From assembly GCF_900115095.1 (NCBI RefSeq), contig NZ_FOVH01000014.1:228153-292152 (forward strand): a DNA stretch of 64,000 nt, given 5' to 3'. Numbering within the stretch: the first letter of the stretch is position 1; every line of letters begins with the position of its first letter. Shown here one piece after another: positions 33,639-40,120 of this stretch. This DNA comes from Actinomadura madurae. GTDB lineage: Bacteria; Actinomycetota; Actinomycetes; Streptosporangiales; Streptosporangiaceae. Under the pieces are notes generated by a model that saw nothing but the letters and a program-made list of their open reading frames with translations, was not told the DNA's origin and searched no databases. A program made the translations under genes and the position numbers.

Positions 33639-33713
33639 GCCGTCCTAGCCCAATCTGGTAGAGGCGCCTGGGTCAGGTCCAGGAGGTTCAGGGTTCGAAT
33701 CCCTGGGACGGTA
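33639..33713 (+). tRNA. tRNA with Leu anticodon (CAG) but short variable loop
   Basis: Anticodon CAG at 33674-33676, stem CCTGG/CCAGG, loop GTCAGGT with unusual G32. Acceptor GCCGTCC/GGACGGT, A73, T-arm CAGGG-TTCGAAT-CCCTG. Only five bases (AGGTT) separate anticodon and T stems, whereas bacterial tRNA-Leu is class II. Amino-acid identity is therefore uncertain. Confidence 0.82.
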
Positions 33714-33728
33714 CGCAGCACCATTCAG

Positions 33729-33815
33729 GGAAAGCGTCCGGTTGGTCGAGGAGCGCCGTTGGAAGCGGCGTACGCGGTGACACGTCGCGGCGGGGTTCGA
33801 ATCCCCGGCTTTCCG
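33729..33815 (+). tRNA. tRNA-Ser (GGA)
   Basis: Class II. Anticodon GGA at 33761-33763, stem CGCCG/CGGCG, long variable arm, T-arm CGGGG-TTCGAAT-CCCCG, acceptor GGAAAGC/GCTTTCC, G73, CCA encoded. Confidence 0.93.
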
Positions 33816-33819
33816 CCAA

Positions 33820-33908
33820 GGAGGAGCAAGCCGATCGGTGACGGCGCTCGTCTCGAAAACGAGTGAGCGGTGAAGGCCGCCTTATGGGTTCGACTCCCCT
33901 CTCCTCCG
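33820..33908 (+). tRNA. tRNA-Ser (CGA)
   Basis: Class II. Anticodon CGA at 33854-33856, stem CTCGT/ACGAG, long variable arm, acceptor GGAGGAG/CTCCTCC, G73. T-stem ATGGG/CCCCT has one T-C mismatch. Confidence 0.9.
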
Positions 33909-33915
33909 CGTTCTC

Positions 33916-33989
33916 GCCGCTCGCGCCTGTTGGGACGGGGCACCGGTCTCTTACGCCGGGGTGAAGGGGTTCGAATCCTCTGGGCGGCA
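33916..33989 (+). tRNA. tRNA-Lys (CTT), second copy
   Basis: Anticodon CTT at 33950-33952, stem CCGGT/GCCGG (one G-T). Acceptor GCCGCTC/GGGCGGC pairs fully with wobble, T-arm AGGGG-TTCGAAT-CCTCT, A73. Not a close copy of the lysine gene at 32974. Confidence 0.86.
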
Positions 33990-33990
33990 C

Positions 33991-34065
33991 GGCCCGTTGG
34001 TCTAGCCAGGTAAGGACGTCCGGTTCTCAGCCGGAAGGACGTCGGTTCGAATCCGACACGGGCTA
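33991..34065 (+). tRNA. tRNA-Glu (CTC)
   Basis: Anticodon CTC at 34026-34028, stem TCCGG/CCGGA, acceptor GGCCCGT/ACGGGCT, A73, T-arm GTCGG-TTCGAAT-CCGAC. Starts 1 bp after tRNA-Lys. Confidence 0.94.
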
Positions 34066-34091
34066 CAAGAAAGCGTGCGTCGATCGCCGAT

Positions 34092-34163
34092 GGCCCCGTC
34101 GACCATGGGTTAGGTTGCGAGGTTTTCACCCTCGCGGAGCGGGTTCGAGTCCCGCCGGGGCTA
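34092..34163 (+). tRNA. tRNA-Glu (TTC)
   Basis: Anticodon TTC at 34125-34127, stem CGAGG/CCTCG, acceptor GGCCCCG/CGGGGCT, T-arm GCGGG-TTCGAGT-CCCGC, A73, CCA encoded. Confidence 0.94.
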
Positions 34164-34200
34164 CCAGCCGCGCCCGTCGCGAGACGGGACGGGCGCGCGG

Positions 34201-34275
34201 TGCGGAGTGGACTGGAGGTGGTTCCAGCCGGGCCTCATAAGCCCTGCGACGCGGGTTCGACTCCCGCCTCCGCTA
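34201..34275 (+). tRNA. tRNA-Met-like (CAT)
   Basis: Anticodon CAT at 34236-34238 with stem GGGC/GCCC plus an outer C-T mismatch. D-stem CTGGA/TCCAG, T-arm GCGGG-TTCGACT-CCCGC, acceptor TGCGGAG/CTCCGCT leaves position 1-72 as a T-T mismatch. CAT could mean elongator Met, initiator-like, or lysidine-modified Ile. Confidence 0.85.
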
Positions 34276-34307
34276 CTGAACTCGCCGACCCGGCGGGTCA
34301 TCGCCGA

Positions 34308-34381
34308 TCCGGTGTCGCCCACTCCGGCAGGGCAGCGGGCTGTTAACCCGTCAGGCGCAGGTTCGAATCCTGCCACCGGAG
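34308..34381 (+). tRNA. tRNA-Asn (GTT)
   Basis: Anticodon GTT at 34342-34344, stem GCGGG/CCCGT, acceptor TCCGGTG/CACCGGA, G73, T-arm GCAGG-TTCGAAT-CCTGC. Confidence 0.94.
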
Positions 34382-34411
34382 CCGCACTCACCTGGATCCG
34401 CTATTGCGCAC

Positions 34412-34484
34412 ACCCTCTTAGCTCAGGGGACAGAGCGCCCGGCTCCGGACCGGGAGGCCGCAGGTTCGATTCCTGCAGGGGGTA
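34412..34484 (+). tRNA. tRNA-Arg (CCG)
   Basis: Anticodon CCG at 34445-34447, stem CCCGG/CCGGG, D-stem GCTC/GAGC, acceptor ACCCTCT/AGGGGGT with wobbles, A73, T-arm GCAGG-TTCGATT-CCTGC. Last array member. Confidence 0.94.
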
Positions 34485-34521
34485 CGTGGCATCGATCGTG
34501 ATGTCGGCCTGAGTCCGAAGA

Positions 34522-34539
34522 CGTTCTCCACTGTGGAGT
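34522..34539 (-). repeat. Right copy of 18-bp inverted repeat flanking the array
   Basis: Exact reverse complement of 32608-32625, 38 bp after the last tRNA. The rest of 34485-34769 has no gene; a 10-bp palindrome TGCACGTGCA follows at 34541. Confidence 0.75.
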
Positions 34540-34769
34540 CTGCACGTGCATGCCGAGTCGTCTTGGCATGATGTCGGCCCAGGCCGCCTGCATCCGTGTG
34601 GCGTTGGCCCCCAGCCGCAGCAGCGCTCGGACGGCCGCCTTGCACCGCGCCAGGACACGACCTCGGGCTTGGCGCCATTATGGAAGACCACTGGCACCAG
34701 CGGGCACTCTAGAAATTGTCCGAATCATTGCCCTCCGCTGATCCTGCTGGTGTGGATTGGGGAGTCGAG

Positions 34770-35621
34770 ATGACAGCAGCAGCGGCGCCTTCGCGGAGTG
34801 GTCATCTGCCGATCAATGGGTTGAGCCTCTACTACGAGGTGTATGGCGACCTCGGGGAGGCGGGAAGTACTCCGTTGCTGCTCATTCCGGGCTCGTTCAT
34901 GGCCACTGACCCGATGAGGCCGTGGGTGTCTGCCTTTGTGGGCGAGCGTGTTGTGATCGTCTTCGATCAGCAAGGGCACGGACGCACTCCGGATACTTCC
35001 CGCAGGATGTCCTACGAGCAGTTCGGTGACGATGCCGCTGCGCTGCTGCGCGCGTTGAACGTGGAGCGCGCGGACGTGATGGGCTACTCGCAAGGCGGCG
35101 GGGTCGCGCTACAGCTCGCACTTCGTCACCCGTCGCTCGTCAATAAGCTGATCTCGCTGTCCGCCGCCTACCGTCAGGACGGCTGGTACCCGTCGGTGAT
35201 GGAGGCCATCGCGGATCTCGATGCCACGGCGTTCGCCGGTACGCCCGTCGAGGAGGCGTTCATGCGCCACACGCCGGACCGTGCGGCGTTCGATGCCTAT
35301 GTGGAGAAGATGAAGGTCCTGGGCATCGAAGACCAGAACATCAGCGACGCCGAGATGCGTTCGATATCCGCGAAGGCGCTGGTCGTCGTCGGTGACGCGG
35401 ATGCCGTGAAGCCGGAGCACGCTCTGGCGATGTTCAAGCTGCTCGGCGGCGGAGACGAGGAGGCCGCAGCGCCGGGGACGTTGCAGGATGCTCCGGCCGC
35501 GCGATTGGTGATCCTGCCGGCGACATCGCACATCGGCGTCTTCGGGCAGTCGGCGGTACTGGTGCCGATGGTGACCGCGTTCTTCGACGACGTGACTCCG
35601 CCAACCCCGTCCCTCTTCTGA
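34770..35621 (+). CDS. Alpha/beta hydrolase
   Basis: 283 aa, ATG 34770 with GGGGAGTCGAG upstream. Standard fold: LLLIPGSFMATDP in place of the oxyanion HG loop (I-P-G-S), FDQQGHGRTPD, nucleophile elbow GYSQGGGVAL (about 110-119), aspartate in VVVGDADAVKPEH and catalytic histidine in PATSHIGVFGQ (about 256-266). The usual HG dipeptide is replaced, which is common in haloperoxidase/epoxide-hydrolase-like groups. Codon use is less GC-biased than in core genes, consistent with acquired DNA beside the tRNA array. Substrate unknown. Confidence 0.9.
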   Translation: MTAAAAPSRSGHLPINGLSLYYEVYGDLGEAGSTPLLLIPGSFMATDPMRPWVSAFVGERVVIVFDQQGHGRTPDTSRRMSYEQFGDDAAALLRALNVERADVMGYSQGGGVALQLALRHPSLVNKLISLSAAYRQDGWYPSVMEAIADLDATAFAGTPVEEAFMRHTPDRAAFDAYVEKMKVLGIEDQNISDAEMRSISAKALVVVGDADAVKPEHALAMFKLLGGGDEEAAAPGTLQDAPAARLVILPATSHIGVFGQSAVLVPMVTAFFDDVTPPTPSLF

Positions 35622-35676
35622 GGTCGAGTGCGGTGAGTCGCTCATGCGATGACCCCGTCCTGGATACGGTGCGTCC

Positions 35677-35943
35677 GTGAGTGGCGGTGACCAGCCGGAC
35701 CTGGATGAGATCGAGGCTTGGCTCGCCGCCGTGGCCGGTGGGCGGGTGAGCCGCGGTGCGGCTGACTTGTGGGCCGGGCGCTGGCTCCTCGATGACGAAC
35801 TCGAATGGGACGAACTGTCCCGCTGGGCGCTTGATCTCCTCTGCGGAATTGATCTGAGGGCGGGGCCCGGAGGGCCTTACCTGCATGACGACGAGCAGGT
35901 GCGGGGGTGGCTCGAAGGGTTGAGGCGGCGCCGCGTCGGGTGA
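35677..35943 (+). CDS. Small acidic hypothetical protein
   Basis: 88 aa from GTG 35677. Acidic, tryptophan-rich helix pattern (ADLWAGRWLLDDELEWDELSRWALDLL, cut: DDELEWDELSRWALDLL) followed by GPGGPYLHDDEQVRGWLE. No cysteines, signal or membrane segment. It is conserved-looking, and I have the impression of similar small Streptomyces proteins, but no function is known. Lone gene between the hydrolase and the calpain-type gene. Confidence 0.6.
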   Translation: MSGGDQPDLDEIEAWLAAVAGGRVSRGAADLWAGRWLLDDELEWDELSRWALDLLCGIDLRAGPGGPYLHDDEQVRGWLEGLRRRRVG

Positions 35944-36004
35944 CACACCGCGACTGTCCTGTCCTTGCCCGCCCGTTGCCGCCAGGTTGTCCGCCTATGG
36001 CAGA

Positions 36005-36030
36005 GCGGGTGCGGGTGCGGGTGCGGGTGC
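36005..36030. repeat. Short tandem repeat GCGGGT x4
   Basis: Four exact hexamer units plus GC in the leader upstream of the calpain-type gene; a possible slippage site. Confidence 0.6.
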
Positions 36031-36187
36031 ATGAGATCGAAACGTGCAATTTCCAAGCTTTCACGCTTTCATGGTCGGCGATGTGGCCGGATGCCCGCCC
36101 CTGCTTCACCGGGCACTGCCGGTTCGTGAGAACGAGGCGAGGCCGGCCGTCGCCGGGGATCAACTGCGGAAGGGGCGAAGCGTAGGC

Positions 36188-37798
36188 ATGGACCGTCCCA
36201 CCGGGACCGACACCAAGGTTGAGAACGCCGACCAGCCCGAACCGCCTGGCAAGCCGCCCGCGCCTCCGCCTGATAAACCCGGGTCGCCCGGTCAGCCGTC
36301 CCGCCTGGAGAGCCTCGCTCGTGCCCGCCAACCCGTCCAGCAAGAGGACGGGACGCAAAAGACCGAGGACAATGACAGCAGCGCCGGGCCCGCCGGTGAA
36401 CGTCGCTGCAAACCGGCACAGGCCGGGAGTGGCGAGGTGAAGACGGACGGTTCAGGTGAGCCAGGGCCCGCGTCCGAGGGTGAGAAGCAAGACGCCGTCA
36501 AATCGCTGACAAACGAAGGTGAGCGCGGCGCCGGAAAGAAATCCGATGCGGGCGGCGAGGACGCATCAGATGAGCAGCCGTCCACGTCACGGGCCGACAC
36601 CCCTGGCTCTCCCAGCAGGGAGTCGCGGTTGGAGAGCCTTGCCCGAGCCCGGGAGCCCGCCCGACAAGAAGGCGGGTCGCAGGAGCCTGATGAGGTCATG
36701 GCGCCTGCTGAGGGCGGCGGCATCGCCGCCGACACTCCGGACGACTTTGACAGGAGGATCTCGGGCGATGGACCTGCCGACGACGACGGGCGCATGGCCG
36801 AGTCCGACGAAGTCGCTCTCGAACGCGGTATCTCGGATCGGCTGAAGCAGATCGCCGCCAAGTTGGAATTGAGTGATAAACACAAAGAGTTGGCAGGTAC
36901 GGTCGACCGGCCAGACTTTCAGGATCCCAAGGGGGATCCACTTCTGACTCCCGATCGTTACGGCGCGCCGCTGGAGCGTGCCGATGGTACTCGCACACCG
37001 CTCTTCAAGGGAGAGCCCACGCGTGAACAGACGCAGCAGGGGACGCTCGGTGACTGCGGCATCATTTCCACGTTGGGGGCCGTCGCCGGACACAGTCCCG
37101 AGGCGATCCGCGACCGCGTTCGGGAAACCGGCGACGGCAACTATGAGGTGAGCTTGCACGAGGCGAAGTACTCGCCTTCGAAGCAGTGCTATGTGCCGAC
37201 CGGACGCCCGATCACATTGACGGTCACCCCCGAACTCCCGATCAAAGATCAGGAACCTGATACGCCTTCTTTCGCCAGGACGACTTCGGCAGGTGTGGCT
37301 TGGGCGCCGGTGCTGGAGAAGGCGATCGCGGGGGCGGATCAGACCTGGAGCGCCCGGCGCCAGGCACGGGCGACCGAACTCTGGAACGTCCAGGGCCATC
37401 CCGGGGATGCGCCGACAGGCTATGTGCGACTGAATCAGGGCACTAACCCTGGCGAGCGCGCCGAACTGCTCACGCAACTCACTGGACGTCCCGCCAAGAC
37501 GGTACGATTCCCTAACGGATACGACAACCAAGGCCGTAGCGCGGACCGTCGACTCCATGACGAGATCGCGGGGCAACTCTCCCAGAACAAGCCGATACTG
37601 GTCGGAAGCCGAGAGTTGCTTAAAGGTGAATCAGCGCTTCCCGCAAAGCTCGTTGCGAACCATGCCTACGAGGTGACCAGGATCGACGATCAAGGGCGGC
37701 TGCACCTGCGTAATCCTTGGAACGAGAGGCATCCTGCGCCGTTGACTCTCCAGGAGTTCAAGACTGCAATACGGCCTCGCTACACCACACTGGAGTAA
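36188..37798 (+). CDS. Calpain-like (C2) cysteine protease with long disordered N-terminus
   Basis: 536 aa from ATG 36188, the start homologous to the truncated copy at 31255. The first 240 residues are low-complexity, Pro/Glu/Ser/Lys-rich, and contain two copies of the module SRLESLARAR-PxxQE-GxQ (about 38-57 and 138-157). The C-terminal half carries a calpain-type catalytic triad: Cys in QQGTLGDCGIISTLG, His in VANHAYEV and Asn in LRNPWNE. No secretion signal is seen, but the layout (variable disordered head plus toxic enzyme tail) is that of actinobacterial effector/toxin proteases. Followed after 2 bp by a small gene that could encode its inhibitor. Confidence 0.82.
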   Translation: MDRPTGTDTKVENADQPEPPGKPPAPPPDKPGSPGQPSRLESLARARQPVQQEDGTQKTEDNDSSAGPAGERRCKPAQAGSGEVKTDGSGEPGPASEGEKQDAVKSLTNEGERGAGKKSDAGGEDASDEQPSTSRADTPGSPSRESRLESLARAREPARQEGGSQEPDEVMAPAEGGGIAADTPDDFDRRISGDGPADDDGRMAESDEVALERGISDRLKQIAAKLELSDKHKELAGTVDRPDFQDPKGDPLLTPDRYGAPLERADGTRTPLFKGEPTREQTQQGTLGDCGIISTLGAVAGHSPEAIRDRVRETGDGNYEVSLHEAKYSPSKQCYVPTGRPITLTVTPELPIKDQEPDTPSFARTTSAGVAWAPVLEKAIAGADQTWSARRQARATELWNVQGHPGDAPTGYVRLNQGTNPGERAELLTQLTGRPAKTVRFPNGYDNQGRSADRRLHDEIAGQLSQNKPILVGSRELLKGESALPAKLVANHAYEVTRIDDQGRLHLRNPWNERHPAPLTLQEFKTAIRPRYTTLE

Positions 37799-37800
37799 CT

Positions 37801-38061
37801 GTGGCACTAGAAGAGATTGGTGTACAGCAGGGAACCCTGGCTGAACTTGACTCGGACATGAAGATAGGCTTGGTTTATGCACGCGAAGCACGTGATGACG
37901 TACCTCCAGAGATCGTCCTTTTCATCAAGGACGACGGCGAACGTGACGTGACCCTGCACCCAGGGGATACGTTCCCCATCGGCGAGCAGACATGGCGATT
38001 CGACCGTGTCGTGAAAGCTGGAGGGAACAGGCTGGGGGCCGTGTTCGCGCGGATCGAATAG
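37801..38061 (+). CDS. Small acidic protein, candidate immunity partner of the protease
   Basis: 86 aa, GTG 37801 only 2 bp after the protease stop, so translation is coupled. All-beta, acidic composition: IGVQQGTLAEL, IVLFIKDDGERDVTLHPGD-TFPIGEQTWRFDRV (cut at 20), ending VFARIE. The 'HPGDxFPxxxxTWxxDRV' pattern recalls a family of short actinobacterial proteins (possibly DUF6406), which I cannot verify. Position and size fit an immunity protein or chaperone for the upstream calpain-like enzyme; this is an inference from gene order only. Confidence 0.72.
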   Translation: MALEEIGVQQGTLAELDSDMKIGLVYAREARDDVPPEIVLFIKDDGERDVTLHPGDTFPIGEQTWRFDRVVKAGGNRLGAVFARIE

Positions 38062-38088
38062 GGCATCCAGTGCATCGAGCCTCTTGTG

Positions 38089-38304
38089 TCACGCCCCGGT
38101 CCTCTGTCGCCTTGATAGCGTGCGGTCGCGCGCCGCCGACGTTGTGGCCAGGGGAGTGAGTCTCTGGGCGAGGAGTTCCGGGGACGGGGCTTCGATCAGG
38201 CTGTCCGGACGGCCGGGGACGTAGGCCCACCAGGACCGGGTGTAGAGCCCGTACCAGACTTGCAAGCCGGGGATCCAGCACTTCAGGCCGACGTCCGGGT
38301 TCAT
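38089..38304 (-). CDS. Small Trp-rich hypothetical protein
   Basis: 71 aa, ATG 38304 overlapping the stop of the next upstream gene (ATGA), so co-translated. Core PGLQVWYGLYTRSWWAYV-PG followed by LIEAPSPELLAQRL. The same pattern W-x-W...W-A...S/D-ELxxxL recurs in its neighbour, so the two are distant paralogues. Such tiny proteins accompany XRE-DUF397 loci in actinomycetes; role unknown. Confidence 0.65.
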   Translation of the reverse strand: MNPDVGLKCWIPGLQVWYGLYTRSWWAYVPGRPDSLIEAPSPELLAQRLTPLATTSAARDRTLSRRQRTGA

Positions 38305-38552
38305 CGGGTCGGTGCCCCGCCGTTCGGCTGGACGGCCAGCGCCGCGCGCAGCTCGTCCTCGGAATCCGCGATGACGGTCGGGGGCAGTGTCGACCTCGGG
38401 TCACGCCGGACGGCGCCCCAATACGCACCTTTGTGGGACACCCACACCATCCACGCGGGGAAGTCCTGTTCGATCCCGGCCGTTCTCGCGTTCTTCATCG
38501 GTTGCCCTGCCCCTTCGCGGCCGAGCGGTTTCGGCCTTTGTTTCCGGTTCAC
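38301..38552 (-). CDS. Small Trp-rich hypothetical protein (paralogue)
   Basis: 83 aa, ATG 38552. Basic N-terminus (MNRKQRPKP), then FPAWMVWVSHKGAYWGAV and PPTVIADSEDELRAALAVQ. It shares the W-x-W/W-A/xEL layout with the downstream 71-aa protein and overlaps it by 4 bp. Divergent from the XRE regulator gene, with a 103-bp shared upstream region. Function unknown. Confidence 0.65.
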   Translation of the reverse strand: MNRKQRPKPLGREGAGQPMKNARTAGIEQDFPAWMVWVSHKGAYWGAVRRDPRSTLPPTVIADSEDELRAALAVQPNGGAPTR

Positions 38553-38655
38553 GGGACAGAATGCCGTCGATTGATTACTGTCGGCTACGAAGCAGCTTTA
38601 ACCGGACGTCCACCCCCGGCGTCCCCTCGTCAACCACGTGCCGGAGGCCCCCGCC

Positions 38656-39495
38656 ATGGCCAGCGACCAGCGTGATCCCGACGCCCTGCGTGTCCACTTC
38701 GGCGAGGAACTACGGCGGATGCGCATGCGCGCGAAGCTGTCCCAGAGACGACTCGCCAGTGTCCTTGGTTGCACGCCGCAGTGGATCTGCCAACTGGAGA
38801 AGGCCGACAAGACCGTCTCCGAGCAGACGGCCCTTGACCTGGACACACACTTCAAGACGGACGGTTGGGAGCAGGAGGACGGCCACTTCCTCCGGATCTA
38901 CACCACGATCCGCCGCGCCGGCCGCCACCGTGTCCTGCGACCCGGTTTCCAGGCTTACCTTCAATTCGAGCCGCTGGCCATAGGCATCCGGTGCTTCGCA
39001 GCTCAAATCCTGCCGGGCCTGCTGCAGATAGAGGACTACGCTCGCGCGATCATGGACCCGAGCGAGCCGCAAGGGACTTTGAACGTCCGGGTCGCTAGCC
39101 GCATGGAGCGGCAAGCACTCATCACCCGTGAGAAGCCAGCGATGGCAACCTTCATCCTGGACGAGTCGGTACTTCGGCGGCCCGTCGGTGGGCCGGAGGT
39201 GATGGGGAGACAGATCGACCAGCTCATCTCCATGGCGCGACTGCCCCACGTGCAGTTATTGATCATGCCGTTCGAGCGAATCACGCCCGAAGCGCTGTCG
39301 GGCGGCCTGATTCTGCTGAGCTTTGAGAAGGAGCCGGACCTCGTCTACATCGAGTCAGGGGTCATCGGCCAGCTGATCGACAACAAGGATGAGGTCTTCA
39401 TGACGGGCGTATATTTCAACCGGATGATGGGCGACGCGCTGAGTCGGCTCGAGACGATCGAGTTCCTGCGCCAGGCCAAGGAGGCTTACCTATGA
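38656..39495 (+). CDS. XRE-family regulator with DUF5753 domain
   Basis: 279 aa; ATG 38656 is preferred over GTG 38638 because of the CGGAGG site 8-9 bases upstream. Helix-turn-helix at about 12-65 (ALRVHFGEELRRMRMRAKLS, QRRLASVLGCTPQWICQLEK), then the DUF5753 domain (about 90-272; ILPGLLQIEDYARAIM, LIMPFERITPEALSGG, YIESGVIGQLIDN). This architecture is typical of the many actinobacterial regulators paired with DUF397 genes (as in the BldB/AbaA/WhiJ-like systems of Streptomyces). Its stop overlaps the first DUF397 start (ATGA). Confidence 0.92.
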   Translation: MASDQRDPDALRVHFGEELRRMRMRAKLSQRRLASVLGCTPQWICQLEKADKTVSEQTALDLDTHFKTDGWEQEDGHFLRIYTTIRRAGRHRVLRPGFQAYLQFEPLAIGIRCFAAQILPGLLQIEDYARAIMDPSEPQGTLNVRVASRMERQALITREKPAMATFILDESVLRRPVGGPEVMGRQIDQLISMARLPHVQLLIMPFERITPEALSGGLILLSFEKEPDLVYIESGVIGQLIDNKDEVFMTGVYFNRMMGDALSRLETIEFLRQAKEAYL

Positions 39496-39686
39496 CCACG
39501 ACCGACCACGAAGCCGTGCAATGGCGCAAAAGTACCTACAGCAATGGTGTGGGTGGCGAGTGTGTCGAGATGGCCGTCCTGCATGGCCACCTCTCTATCC
39601 GAGATTCCAAGGACCCGGGTGGCCCTCAGCTTGAGCTCACCCAAGAGGTGGCGCGTGACCTGATGAGGCAGTTGCGAGGGGAGTAG
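39492..39686 (+). CDS. DUF397 protein 1
   Basis: 64-aa DUF397 domain: WRKSTYSNGVGGECVEM, IRDSKDPGGPQLEL, DLMRQLR. Translationally coupled to the XRE gene. DUF397 proteins are small partners, presumed antagonists or ligands, of XRE-DUF5753 regulators. Confidence 0.93.
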   Translation: MTTTDHEAVQWRKSTYSNGVGGECVEMAVLHGHLSIRDSKDPGGPQLELTQEVARDLMRQLRGE

Positions 39687-39688
39687 CT

Positions 39689-39889
39689 GTGAGTCGGCCG
39701 GACCTGGGGCGTCTTCGTTGGCGCAAGAGCAGCTACAGCAACGGCATGGGTGGCGAGTGCGTTGAGGTTGCCGCAACCCCGGAAGGGCTGCTGGTCCGTG
39801 ACTCTAAGGACCCTGACGGACCACGCCTGGAGCTGAACCGGGCGGCGGCACGTGACCTGATCAGCCGCCTGCGCGGAGAGTCGTTGTGA
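39689..39889 (+). CDS. DUF397 protein 2
   Basis: 66 aa, GTG 39689 two bases after the previous stop. WRKSSYSNGMGGECVEV, VRDSKDPDGPRLEL, DLISRLR. Closest to copy 1, consistent with tandem duplication. Confidence 0.92.
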   Translation: MSRPDLGRLRWRKSSYSNGMGGECVEVAATPEGLLVRDSKDPDGPRLELNRAAARDLISRLRGESL

Positions 39890-40089
39890 GTCGCCCGGGT
39901 CAGGTTGCTTTCGGGTGGCGTAAGAGCAGCTATAGCGATGCGACGGGTGGCGAGTGTGTGGAGCTGGCTGGCGTGCCCGGATACGTTCTGCTCAGGGACT
40001 CCAGGGATCCGGACGGGCCGGTCATCTGCCTTGACCTTGCGGCTGCTCGTGGCTTCATGAGCCGCGTGCGTCAGGCGTCCCAAAGCTAG
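39886..40089 (+). CDS. DUF397 protein 3
   Basis: 67 aa, GTG 39886 overlapping copy 2's stop (GTGA). WRKSSYSDATGGECVEL, LRDSRDPDGP, then a more divergent tail (ICLDLAAARGFMSRVRQ). The most diverged of the three. Confidence 0.92.
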   Translation: MSRPGQVAFGWRKSSYSDATGGECVELAGVPGYVLLRDSRDPDGPVICLDLAAARGFMSRVRQASQS

Positions 40090-40120
40090 GTGCCCTGGTG
40101 GCCTGCGTTCTTGGGCGGGG

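Noticed and set aside
33069..34697. Open frames in and antisense to the tRNA array (tails such as SNLRPPGPEPGALS)
   Set aside because: They are translations of tRNA genes; such peptides are a known annotation artefact.
36005..36030. CRISPR-like repeat
   Set aside because: Simple hexamer tandem without spacers.
31000..40100. Complete prophage or integrative element
   Set aside because: No integrase, relaxase, capsid or replication gene was found; only accessory character can be claimed.
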